Shown: positions 10,126 through 20,273 of the stretch, in pieces
Layout of the letters: every line of letters begins with the position of its first letter
Position numbering within the stretch: the first letter of the stretch is position 1
Assembly: GCA_014529385.2 (NCBI GenBank)
Contig: CM043966.1
Span: 44,526,537 to 44,590,536, forward strand
Direction of reading: 5' to 3'
DNA from: Adiantum capillus-veneris
Lineage: Eukaryota; Streptophyta; Polypodiopsida; Polypodiales; Pteridaceae
DNA: 64,000 nucleotides
Made by a program: the position numbers and the translations under genes
Notes under the pieces: generated by a model
Databases searched by the model: none
Seen by the model: only the letters and a program-made list of their open reading frames with translations
Told to the model about the DNA's origin: nothing

Positions 10126-11826
10126 ATGGTCGGAAAACATTGTGTCATGATGACAATAGCTCAAGTGGATTCGCAAGTACCACTTCCTATCACAATTGAT
10201 TTAATCAAGCAATCGGTTATGTATCAATTACTAGCTGGAAGGCTATATAAAAGAAATCGAGATGGAATATTGCTTTTATGCATTAACCCTGAAGAAAAGA
10301 AACAATACCTAAGTCAAGCACATGTTACCATAGTAGGACTTCACTTTGCGGAAGACCAAATTATGCAACGAATCTTAAGACTTGGAGTTGTTTGGCCGAC
10401 TATGAGGAGAGATGTTAGATCTTTTGTAAAAGATTGCCCTCAATGTCAAAAACAAGCACCCATTCCTCATGTAACATTGTTTCAAATGTCACTTGTTCCA
10501 AAGTGGAGTAATTATCTGGTTACTTACTTATGGAGCCGAACATTTCCTGAGGATATGAGTAAACGCCATCAAAGAGCAATTGAAACTGAAGCAAGAGACT
10601 ATGCTCTTATTGGGAACCAATTGTATCGGAGAGGTAAAGATCAACATTTGCGTCTTTGTGCAAATGAAAACGAGTATATTTTGATTATAGAACAAGCACA
10701 TGCTGGATTAGCTGGAGGTCACTTTTCTAGTGAGACCACCGCAAGAGCAATCTTGATGGAAGGCATATGGTGGCCAACACTTTTTGCAAATGCCAAAGAA
10801 TATGTTCGAAGGTGTGATGCTTGTCAATGAGCAAAAATGGCAACACAAGTAGACAACATGTCCTTAAGACCAATGATGGGGGCTAGAGCCTTCGCAAAAT
10901 GGGGTATAGATTTTGTTGGACCGATACATCCACCTGCTTATAGAACCCAAGCTCAATATATCATTGTAGCTACAGACTATTTGACCAAGTGGGCTGAGGC
11001 TAAAGAAACTCAAAAGAATGATGCCAGAACCACTGCTGCATTCTTATATGAGTATGTATTCACGAGATATGGACTACCAATAGAGATTGTCAGTGATCGG
11101 GGAACTCATTTCCTCAATGAGGTAATAGAGTATTTGCTTAATGAGTTTATGGTCATCCATAACACATCAGCTCCCTATCACCCACAAGCAAACAGACAAG
11201 CTGAGCATACGAATAAAATTCTTAGCTCAGTACTAACCAAAGTGGTTAGTTCAGGAAGGACAGACTGGGAAATGAATCTCCATGCTGCTCTATGGGCTTA
11301 TCGAGTTTCATTCAAAACAACTCTAAATGCTACACCCTTTAACCTTGTTTATGGTCTTGATGCCATACTACCAATAGAATATCTATTGCCGACATTAAGG
11401 GTAGCACAGAATCTTGAGTGGATTGGACATGAATTGTCAGAAAAACTTAAAGACTTGGAAAAGCTAGACAAGCAAAGGCTAACTGTTGTAGCTCATATCT
11501 ATGCACAAAAGCGAAACAAAAACAGTTTTTTGATTCCCACTTAATCACAAAAAATTTCAAGAAAAGGGACTTAGTTCTAATCTATTCCCTTAAACAACAC
11601 ATTCCCAAGTTTAAGAAAAAGGGAAACGGACCATTTATCATTGAAGATGTATCTCCAAGTAGAGTTGTAAAAGTGTCCACCCTAGATGATGAACCAATGG
11701 CTAATTGGATTAGTGGATGTTGTTTAATGAAATACAATTTGCCACTAACCAATGAATTGTTAGAGAGAATGCATGCAAGCAAACAAAGGAAGATCAAGCG
11801 ACAACAGGTTATTGATGAAGCCTAAG
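10126..11826 (+). pseudogene. Element A integrase with duplicated zinc-binding domain
   Basis: One frame from 10126 to 11544, broken by a TGA at 10828-10830. It holds two H2C2 zinc fingers, at 10321-10446 and 10699-10824. Both have the spacing HX6HX30CX2C, 378 bp apart. The catalytic core follows: Asp at 10909 (GIDFVGP), Asp at 11095 (VSDRGTHF) and Glu at 11203 (RQAEHTNK), a D-X35-E arrangement. After a frameshift near 11530, the C-terminal domain continues to the stop at about 11823 with KKRDLVLIYSLK and GNGPFIIEDV. Integrase inserts cDNA into chromosomes; one zinc finger is the norm. Confidence 0.9.
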
Positions 11827-12292
11827 AGGAAGCTAGACTTTGGGTACTCAAGCGTAAAGCTGCTCTCAAGAATCAACAGATACCGATTCCCATCAACACT
11901 TTGGAACTAGATGATCGACAATGGAAATTACCTAAAAATGCAGTTTCAACAGCTGACAACTGGTTAGATGGAATGGATCTGCGCATCAAAATACAGCTCA
12001 ACAATCATAGCACCAATGCTTTGATAGACACAAGAGCTAGAGTGAATGCAGTCAGTTATTCCAATTACAAGAAGGCAACAAGTCAAGCGTTAACCGCACG
12101 AATAGCGACAATCAAAGAATGCAACAAGAATCCAACTCCAACATTGGAAGTAGTCAACTTGAATGTGGTAGTACATGGATGTTCATGTCCGCATCAGGTT
12201 GTATACTTGCCAGATGAACACATGAATGAGATGATGATTCTTGGAATTCCCTGGATGCATACATACGAATCAGCTAAATTTATCACCTAAAG
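11827..12292 (+). pseudogene. Element A second protease-like domain (PR2), 3' of integrase
   Basis: Frame at 11901-12290 (reading upstream in frame to 11827). Residues 38-50 read TNALIDTRARVNA, a retropepsin active-site loop with DTG changed to DTR (Asp codon at 12027). It is followed by VNLNVVVHGCSCPHQVVYLP and by EMMILGIPWMHTYE, the ILG pairing partner of a retropepsin fold. A protease domain after integrase is not the standard Ty3/Gypsy order, and PR1 is present upstream. Loss of the catalytic glycine suggests it is inactive or has another role. It could also be a remnant of a second element. Confidence 0.7.
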
Positions 12293-12399
12293 GAGGGCAA
12301 CTCATTGTTCCAATTGCACCAAGCAAGCAGGAATGGAAAAGAAGCAATCAGCAGACCAATCCATGAAGACAATCTTCTCCATCCCCTCGAGAATCAAAT

Positions 12400-12636
12400 G
12401 CTACAGGTAGCATGCAAGGAGTCAGGCAGATTTGGGTACCAATTCAGATCTGGGTGCCTAAAACTTCACCGAAGAAACAAAAGAAGGTTCCATGGATTGA
12501 AACACATAATAGAGGATCTCCGAGCAAGGAACCTAACATGAAACGGGTTTGGAAGAAAAAGGAGCACTTATCTTCTCCACATACCACGAAACCAATCAAA
12601 TTGTGGCAAGTTAAGTCTCAACAGACAACAGTCTAA
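12400..12636 (+). pseudogene. Short Trp-Val-Pro ORF after PR2
   Basis: A 74-codon frame from 12412 with repeated W-V-P units (QIWVPIQIWVPK), a lysine-rich body and KKVPWIETHNRG. No domain is known to me. It probably was the C-terminal tail of the PR2 polypeptide, now out of frame. Confidence 0.35.
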
Positions 12637-12639
12637 CGT

Positions 12640-14255
12640 GCTACCAACATCTCAAGCAATCAGCGTGCTAAAACACTCAAATGATACAATCAAACAGAGA
12701 GCACAAAAGCTACAAGATTTTCTCTTTGGACGACATCAGCAGCAAACCTCGACATGGGAAACCCTTGAGTTATTTACTCAAGACCCAACTCTTGTATAGT
12801 ATATTGGTTTGAATTGCATTGATCTTCATATCATGGTAGAGCCAATCATGGATATGCATAGACACAATTGTTCAACCCATGCACGCAGTCATCCCGGAGT
12901 ACGCCATCTAGGAGGGGTCAAAGGGCACTAAGTACTAAGTAATTAAGGGCAATGTTTGAAGAGGGAGGAAAAAGTTCCATGTTAACGTGTGTTTTTTTGC
13001 AAAATTACCTAATAATGCCCTTATAATGCATCAACAAGGGAAAATTCATTGATAATATCTTCCCGATGAGTGTAAATAGTGTATATACTATCAGAAAATC
13101 ATAAAAAATAGTCCTTTTTTGGGTATTTTTCATCATTTTTGTTGAGAAGGAGGCTTAAAAATGGAGAAATCCAACAAAAAACAATAAAGCTGTGTTTTCA
13201 AGTGATTTTATTAATTATTGGATTTTCCTTTACTTTTTTAGAGAATTTTGCTATTTTCTTTTATTTTTTCAAATAAACAGGTCAAAATTAATAATAAATA
13301 GCAAGAAATCTCAGATGGAAAAATTGAAGACACGATGGTGATCGGAAGGACAAGCACAAAAATTTTCAATGAAATCAAAAGATAGGAGCAGGAAGCCTAA
13401 ATTAGGCGGCCAGGCCTACTTTTGCAAAATTCTTGCAGAATGAGCTACAGGAATCGGATCAGAGAAATTTTGAGTCTAACATAGATTTCACGGCCTAGTA
13501 GGACTAACGGGGGGATCTGGGGAAATTTGGTTCGAGAAGTCCAGGTATACATATCCATTGTAGGCTAAAACCACTTCATTTCCACTTGGAGCCTTTGCAG
13601 AGAGAGATTTCGGCCTCTTTCGCGTGACATTTCCGGAGCCCACAGTTGACCTTTTTCAGCGGTGTCTCCCACGAGACATGAGGGGTAAGTTCTTTACTCG
13701 ATAATGATCCATTTTTTACAGCCGGTAGCTAGTCTAAAGCCTTAGAAAAAACCCAGAAATCGAGCAGTGCACGAAGACCTACGACCTAAAATTGACCATA
13801 GCGGCCTGTTAGCTTGACCAAATCGGATGGGATTTGAACCATAGCATGCCCTAAGATAATAGAACCTTTCTATACCATCAGATGACCATTTGGCTGGGGT
13901 CAAGGGGGTCCCCAGTAGAAAAGTTGGTTTTTGGCAAATGCCAGAATTCCAACTTGACTCCACAGATGGCTTGCTAATGAGGTCCATATACAATGTATAT
14001 GATTGGTTTGGTGAAATCCATCAAGCAAGGCCCTTGAAAAGCAAAAAACGGCTCAAAGATTACAAAGCGTCAAATTCGACATACGAGGTCAAACTGACTC
14101 CAAACGAGCCAGAATTGGACAATTAGCTTCACGACTATGTTATGGACAAGTCAAAGCCTCAAAGTTGACCGACCAACCCAACAGAAAGAGTAATCACAAA
14201 AACAGTGATTTCAGAGTCGACATAGCACAAAGTGATGCTGGCATGATCAAACTTG
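12640..14255 (+). other. Noncoding region of element A downstream of pol
   Basis: AT-rich, with no recognisable domain on either strand. Short open frames (for example 13890-14126) have no family features. A purine-rich run (GAAGAGGGAGGAAAAAG) lies near 12957. I see no other structure until the palindrome array begins. Confidence 0.6.
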
Positions 14256-14259
14256 ACCA

Positions 14260-15060
14260 AATTCAATTTAGGACTTGTGTTAGGTGTATAAAACATGTCT
14301 AGGTCAAAATTTGTGAGTTTTACAAAGTTTTTGTCACTGAAGTTAATAATTGTGATTATTTACGTTTGCATCATTTTTGCTTGGAAATTGTCAAATTACC
14401 TCATTTATCATGTGTACACACCTATTACATGACAAAAATCAAGTATGAGCCAAAATGACCACCCATTACTGGTAGAAGTGCCAAAAAATGCAAAGAAGTC
14501 TTTGCAAGTCGAATTTTGGGGTATGGACAACTTTTCTTGATCCAAATCAGCTCATATCTCATACCCAAGGTCTATACCATGCCTACCAAAAAATGTCAAT
14601 TTTGGAAGAAAAGTTAATAATCGTGATTATTTACTTTTTGGTCAAAATTGGAGAATTTTGATATTTGGCCATCATACATCCAAAGTACATGTTGTGATAA
14701 GCCCACTAGCCAACTTTGAATCAATTTGGAGTTCAAAATCTCAGAATTCCTTTAAATCTATTGTTTCAAAGACCTAAAGCCAAAATCTGGTACCATTTTC
14801 AACCTGTGCATCCAAATGAGCCCATATTTCACTCAGAGCATGTATTTGGCATATACTTCAAGCCTATAAAGCCAAGTTTGCAAAAAGTTGAAAATTTTCC
14901 TCACCTGTAAATAATCACGATTATTTACTTTGGTTGCAAATATTTGTTTTGACCATACAGTTTTGTTCCTTGCATGATTTTATACATCTTTGCTTGTTCA
15001 AAAATTGATTTGAAGCAATTTGGACCAGATTATCAGCATTTCAGTCTAAAGGGACATTCC
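14260..15060. repeat. About 280-bp periodic palindrome array, 3' copy
   Basis: The palindrome seen in the leader returns at about 14345 (AATAATTGTGATTATT), 14616 (AATAATCGTGATTATT) and 14910 (AATAATCACGATTATT), with spacings of 271 and 294 bp. It lies between pol and the 3' ORFs. The same family of unit therefore sits on both sides of the coding region. Confidence 0.85.
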
Positions 15061-15113
15061 AGAGAAAAATTTGACAAATCTGCTAACTTTGCACTTTATT
15101 CACTAGATAGGAG

Positions 15114-15670
15114 CAATGCAAGCCGCGGAGAAGGTTAAGGAGAAGCTAAACCAAAAAGAGAAACTACAAGAACTGCCTGCATATCAACTGGACCCCGAGT
15201 CAGTCAAGGCGGCAAAAGCATCCTATCTTTCTAAAGAACAGCTGGAAGAACACCACACCACGGTCTTCACTAGTAGATTCAAGAGTGAAGAAGGGAATTA
15301 GCTGGAGTTGAAACTCTTGCGTAAAGAGGTCTATGATGTAGATGCAAATCTAGAAACCAAAGAGGCTAGCCGCAGGTTGGGGCTCAGGCATTTCTACGAA
15401 CAAGAGCCTTGCGGAGTGGACTTTCAGAAAGCTTACGAGCTTCTGTCCACAATCACAGAATAAGGAACCGTTGTCGTGCCGCTCCGCTTCCACGATGGGA
15501 AAAAGAGTAAAGAGAAGCAGAAAAAGTTTATTTGAAGCTCACATATTTATTGAGCAGTGACCAGGGCTCGAAAACAAGCAAGGAGATCCAGAAAGTGTAT
15601 GCTTTATGTGGTTATGAAGGCCTAAGCGTAGAGATTTTATGCTTGAAGAAAAGGTTTTACATGTGAAAGT
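15114..15670 (+). pseudogene. Element A 3' ORF, first segment
   Basis: The frame from 15116 (MQAAEKVKEKLNQKEKLQ...) continues past TAG at 15299-15301 with LRKEVYDVDANLETKEASRR and RHFYEQEPCGVDFQKAYELL. It passes a TAA near 15462, then after a frameshift near 15530 gives YLKLTYLLSSDQGSK. The N-terminal 60 residues are charged and look helical. I recognise no family. It may be the first part of the sense extra ORF that continues at 16112. Confidence 0.4.
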
Positions 15671-15969
15671 GCTCTTAGGACATATAAGGCAACTTGGGTA
15701 GAGGAAGACATGTGGTCACTAGTAAAAAGGAAAGTGTGTGAGAGACTTCACATCTCTGCATGAGGGAGGCCAAAAAAGTCCTATTCTGTAAAATTTCCAT
15801 AAAACAGGTTTCTGGACAAAACGGGCCACGTAGGCAAAAGGAAAAGGGAGTTTTGATTTTTTTTGCATCTCACGCACAGAGGCTAATTCTGCACCAATTG
15901 AGAGATATTCAAGTTTTCATGCTCTGCTGTATTAGGGGGGAGGAAGCCATAAGCTTTGAGCACTATAAT

Positions 15970-16075
15970 CCTAAGCCAAGCTTCCATAGCCCACTCTCAT
16001 CCAATCTTCCATAGCCAGTCTAATCAAAGACACCATAAGCCACTCTAATCCAAGCTTCCAAGCCACTCTAATCAT
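15970..16075. repeat. Short imperfect repeats
   Basis: Several imperfect copies of a unit resembling CTTCCATAGCCACTCTAATC follow one another at about 30-35-bp steps. The stretch is between the two parts of the 3' sense ORF and is not coding. Confidence 0.5.
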
Positions 16076-16111
16076 GGAAGTAGTTTAATAATGTAAGCAG
16101 CGGTACTGTTA

Positions 16112-17575
16112 ATGATAATCAAGCTTCACGATCTTGTTCAAGCTGTTAATTTCAAGCTTTGTCTGCATTCATTGTGTCTGCTGCAACTGTCTTCCTCACA
16201 CCTCTCACAGCCAGAGGCCCCGCGCCTTCCCGGCTCACCTTTCGAACACAGATCCCCCGACACCGCCCAGATATCAGACACCCAAGGGAACAAGATCGAG
16301 GTAGTAATCTCAAAAGAAATAGTGGTAAAGGCACTCAGACTGCCCACTGAAGGAATGACCATGCGGGCAAGAGACAGGAAAACCACGGGCACATTTACCA
16401 AGGAAACAGTGGCGGTCACATTCGCCGATCTTATCCACAAACAGGTGGAAGAGCCAGCTCGTCTATACCATCAACACTTCCATTTTCTGGCAAAAAGGAC
16501 ACCAAGGTACACGACACCAAATCACACAGTGGCCATCACCTTTACTCGGGTTCTTAAGTCAACAACAAGGCAACCTGTGGACCACGCGCAGTATGTCTTG
16601 ACAACCTTGAAGGGAACCAAGAAGGAGGGTAAAATAACATACTTGGGCGCGCCAGAAGTGTTGACAAGAATAGCCTATCATGCCATCGGCATGGCTGATA
16701 ACCTATCGCCTGTCCCTGATCAGAATACATGGATCTTGGCAGCACAACCCTCTCCAAGAGCTACAAGATCAGGTAAAAGATCTTTTAAATGAAGTGATAA
16801 ATCAGATGACAGCTCACTAGAGCGGCACAGCAGTGAGAGCTCTGACACCAACGAAGAAAAGAGAGCTAGGAGGGAAGAGATGAAGAGGAAAGTTGTGGCT
16901 GCCCACCAAGAGGAGCCAGCTCAAAAACAAGCGCATTTCAAAAGAGAAAAACAAGCTTACCAGCACAGTAGGCAAGCACAAGGAAAGGACCCAGAAAAGT
17001 GGGTACCCACAGGGCTGAAAGGACCTCAAACAAAGCATCATACAAGAAAAGAGGCAGATGATCCAAAAGATTATTTAGAAAGAATGTACCAAGAGGCTGA
17101 AGCCCTAACGGTGAAAAGAGGCAGAAGAAGCGGCAAAGAAAGTTGAGGAAACAACTACTCAAGAGCAAAGCCAGGCATCTCCCCGACCCACCTCACCGCC
17201 ACCAGAACAACAAGACCATCCCATGCCTAGCCCACCACCATCACCACCAAGCCAAGGTACCAATGAAGAAGCAAAGACTGAAAAAGGAAAAGATTCTGAA
17301 TTCACCCAATGAACAGAAGCAACACAAAAAGCTGACCACACAGAAGGACATGAGGAAAAAAGAAGCCGAGCCAGAACCGGAGTAGGCAGTAAAAGAAACT
17401 CAAAAGCCGACGGAAGAAACTGATAAGGAAGTAGATACAGAAAAGGGGCATACCACTACACATGAGACGGAGCCCGAGCCAGAGAAGGCAGAAAGGCCAG
17501 CACCTAAAGAGACGGTAAGGGTTGAGACCACACCATCTACTTCCACTCAGCCAGAAACCTGTGGAGCTGGCAGCC
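16112..17575 (+). pseudogene. Element A additional sense ORF (3' ORF)
   Basis: A frame of 226 codons ends with TGA at 16790-16792 and continues in the same frame (SDKSDDSSLERHSSESSD) to about 17140, then shifts. The N-terminal half has VVISKEIVVKALRLPTEGM and TFADLIHKQVEEPARLYH; this resembles plant-transposon-associated ORFs, but I cannot assign a family. The C-terminal half is highly charged, then Pro/Glu-rich (PSPPPSPPSQ; ETEPEPEKAERPAP). No signal peptide or membrane segment is visible, arguing against an envelope protein. It converges on the antisense ORF, overlapping at about 17550. It has three or more disruptions. Confidence 0.55.
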
Positions 17576-18950
17576 TAGGGAAGTTGAGCCAAGTTGGCCT
17601 CTTCTTTTGCAGTGCTTCATGCGCTTGCCATGTCCTTACTCTGAGTACATGACAGAATGTTGGATCTTTTTGTAAGGCTGCAGGTTCTCTTGTGAAAAGA
17701 ATCAGGTATCTCGGATTCTTGTTCAGCCAACTTAACCTCCACTTCGGGTGGTCTTTATCTGTGCCATTTTCTTGCATATCCTCGTACAACCTTTCTTTTA
17801 CCTATAAAAGTTCTACCTTGATGAGAGGGAACGGCATGGATAGTTGGTGCCATTGAGTGTTGATTTGATTGGGAGTGAGTTGAGTGACGTTGAAAGAGTG
17901 TAAAACTCTCAACTCCCAATCCATAGCAGCCTTCCACTGCTCATCCACCTCTAAGGTGATTTTCTCCTTCAGTGCGTCTTCTTCAGCTTTTGACAGCTGG
18001 AACATTGGCACTGTATCTTCGTCTGTGATGTGGACCTGAAAGTATTATCACCACTCGGCTCTACTGTGGACTGCGTCTTAAATTCAACAAATGAGACATA
18101 GGGGATGTCTATTTGGGGCAGCTTTGAAGTGCGTGTCTCTTCCTACGTGTCTGGCTTTCCATTTCTGAGGAGCCGATTTATCCGTTTGAGTTCTGCTATC
18201 TCCTTTAGGAGCTCCTCCTCTCTTTGAACCTGCATCAGTGCCAGGTCCCTGTGCTGTGATTGTTCAAGCTTTAATTCCAGTTCTAAATCCTTGTTTTTAT
18301 TTTCAAGTTCCTTGTACACTTCATCAGTGCCCTTGATCGAGGCCACGGCTAGATTTTCTCTGATTTGCCGCAAGAAAATGGCCTGATCATTGATTCTCTG
18401 TTCGGAATATTGCAGTGAAGTATTGGCAACATCTAGCTGCACTTGAATTTTCTGAGCTGATAGAGAGGTTGTAAGAAGTTCATTCGTGACTTCTGTCAGC
18501 TGCTCGTCTTTTACCTTGCAAGCATCAGATAATTTAGTGAGGAGGTCACCTAACTCGTCCATTTCCTTTTGTTGTTTGTCCCTAGCTATCTGATGCTATT
18601 TCGCTTCTGCCTTTAGCTTTTGCACTTTCATTTGGAGATCAGTGAATGATAATCATCTTGTCTTCGAGCTCTCCTTGAAGAGCATCGATGACCATTTCTA
18701 GTTCCTTGGCCTTTGTGCTACGGTTTAAGGCTGCTGAGCGGAGTTTCTCCGTCATGTCTTGCATTTGCCTTGCATACTCGTTTACTTGTAAAATAACTTC
18801 GTCATTGGACTGCCACTCCTCCTGTCTTACTAGTTGGGATGTGCCTACAGCCTCATGTGTTGCTTCTTGCTGTGTTGTAGGTGGTGGTGGTTCGGTAGAG
18901 GTAGATGGTTGTTCTTCTCCTTGGCCATTCTGAGGCTGTGGCTACTCCGC
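17547..18950 (-). pseudogene. Element A additional antisense ORF, coiled-coil protein
   Basis: The minus strand from about 18945 encodes a Gln/Pro/Thr-rich start (STSTEPPPPTTQQEA), then heptad-rich helix (VILQVNEYARQMQDMTEKL; TKAKELEMVIDALQGELEDK). A 140-residue coiled-coil block (18562-18143) with ELENKNKDLELELKLEQSQ follows, then SKAEEDALKEKITLEVDEQW (18011-17802). After an in-frame TAG it ends at 17547. At least three stops or shifts break it. Antisense extra ORFs are known in some Tat-lineage elements such as maize Grande; position before the polypurine tract fits. The function is unknown. Confidence 0.6.
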
Positions 18951-19110
18951 GGTGGAACTGAAGAATCAAGTCACCATGCAATTTTTGAAAGTGCCTAACA
19001 AAGAACGAAGAATCAGATACCAAAACGCACTGAAGAACTTAAAGACCGCCTCGCCCGCCGTCAACCCAAACACTACTTCAGCCCATAAAGCTGTGCCAAG
19101 GGACGACACA

Positions 19111-19127
19111 GGCGAGGAGGGGGGAAA
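19111..19127 (+). other. Polypurine tract of element A
   Basis: GGCGAGGAGGGGGGAAA ends exactly where the 3' LTR starts (TGTTAGC at 19128). It is the plus-strand primer site for cDNA synthesis and fixes the LTR boundary. Confidence 0.85.
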
Positions 19128-19512
19128 TGTTAGCAGCAAGCTAACGCGAACACCAATTTTTCGGAGTTCTTCTTGTAAAATAAATTTCTTTTTTTTATAA
19201 ATCAAGAATATTGTAACTCCTATTTTCTTGGTAAACTTTGTAATTAATGAGCCGGGGCTACAAGCTTCCAGATTGTATCAGCCAGTCAATTCCCAGCTTT
19301 GGTAGAACTCCATATTATTAGTTTTGATCACTCAAAAACCTTGGCTAAGGTATAAGAGCCAATTTTTGTAAGGTTTTTATAAGTTTTTGGATAAGAAATA
19401 CACAGTGTGAGTTAACGGTGCTCACTTCTCTCCTTCTCGCGCTTCCTACTCCCTCTCCGATTGTCACATTGTGAATGCGTCTGTTGCATTGCAACCGCAG
19501 GTAAGAGCTCTA
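19128..19512 (+). repeat. 3' LTR of element A, truncated
   Basis: Matches 1326-1702 with roughly 7% differences. It starts TGTTAGCAGCAAGCTAAC and ends within the match at about 19507-19512 (AGAGCTCTA), where Copia sequence resumes. About 118 bp of the 5' LTR end is missing. Confidence 0.85.
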
Positions 19513-20227
19513 GCGGCTGTCCATAACGGACCCACAACAACCAAACATAATCTTCGATAACACAATATCATGATGCAAAAGCTCTATGTCGCTCTCCAAA
19601 ACATGTGTAAATGCTGAATTCTTCACCTGTAACCTGTAAATCTACTGCCGAGTGCAAAACTGGACATCTCCTATGCTTGTGTGAGCTAGCTGTTTGCTAC
19701 AAAAAATTGCAGATTTTGGCAAATCTGATTATGCCAATGCGTCCGGAATGCCCAAAAACGTAAAGATAGACTCTTGGATCACTGTATTCCGAGTTCGGGT
19801 CAGGGAGTTATGACAAAAAAACCTCTCTTTTTTGTTGTTTTCCAGAGCTGCGAAAACCTGTGTATTGACTGTAGCTCCTCAAACTGAGCTCTGATACCAC
19901 TTTGTAGAGTGCGCACGTGATGGAGAAGGTAGGAAAGAAGACTACACACACACACCAACACACATCGAGACACACACACACAATCGTTGCCCTACAGCAG
20001 CCATTCAACGAGCTGCTCTTCTCCTCTTCTCTTTTGAAATATTATCCAAAGTATATTTACAACATAGTATATTCAGTGTCCAACCGCCTATAGCACAATG
20101 GACATATTCTTTAACATCATATTCTTTAACAAAATTGGCATTTTCAATCTGTGTGTGCGCATAGCCTGCCTCAAAATCTTACCATCAAGCCGATCCATGC
20201 TCAAATTGCCCTTCATGTGCACATTCA
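19513..20227 (-). mobile_element. Minus-strand Copia leader, primer site and LTR
   Basis: Bases 19899-19888 on minus read TGGTATCAGAGC, a perfect tRNA-iMet primer site. The LTR edge is at 19903 (TGTAGAG on plus) and runs right to about 20227, where element C begins. Bases 19513-19887 are the noncoding leader, which would lead into the gag seen at 556-1320 if element A is removed. A CA-rich microsatellite lies at about 19939-19982. Confidence 0.65.
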
Positions 20228-20273
20228 TGCAGGTTTAGAGGGGGTGGATGTGCAGGTTTAGAGGGGGTGGATG
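20228..20273 (+). repeat. 23-bp polypurine-tract segment, duplicated before the C 5' LTR
   Basis: Two exact head-to-tail copies (20228-20250; 20251-20273) of a 23-bp block containing GGTTTAGAGGGGGTGGATG. One copy is the polypurine tract normally found only before the 3' LTR (see 27462-27479). The last two bases overlap the LTR start. Confidence 0.85.

Larger units (their letters stand above)
1326..19512 (+). mobile_element. Element A: giant Ty3/Gypsy (Tat/Athila-like) retrotransposon
   Basis: About 18.2 kb bounded by related LTRs (1326-1820; 19128-19512, truncated). Order: LTR, tRNA-Asp-type primer site, 1.95-kb leader with a palindrome array, gag, protease, RT, RNase H, integrase, a second protease-like domain, a noncoding stretch with a second palindrome array, a sense ORF, a convergent antisense ORF, polypurine tract, LTR. 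Large size, Asp primer and sense plus antisense extra ORFs are known traits of plant Tat-lineage elements. No archaeal-type RNase H was found between RNase H and integrase, so lineage placement is uncertain. LTRs differ at roughly 7% over the 377 bp that align (my hand count), so it is an old insertion. It appears inserted into minus-strand Copia. Confidence 0.85.

Noticed and set aside
13742-14126. Two overlapping short frames in the A noncoding region
   Set aside because: Opposite-strand overlap, no motifs and AT-rich surroundings make chance likely.
16112-17575. Envelope-like protein for the 3' ORF of element A
   Set aside because: No signal peptide, membrane helix or cleavage site is visible; the tail is acidic and Pro-rich.
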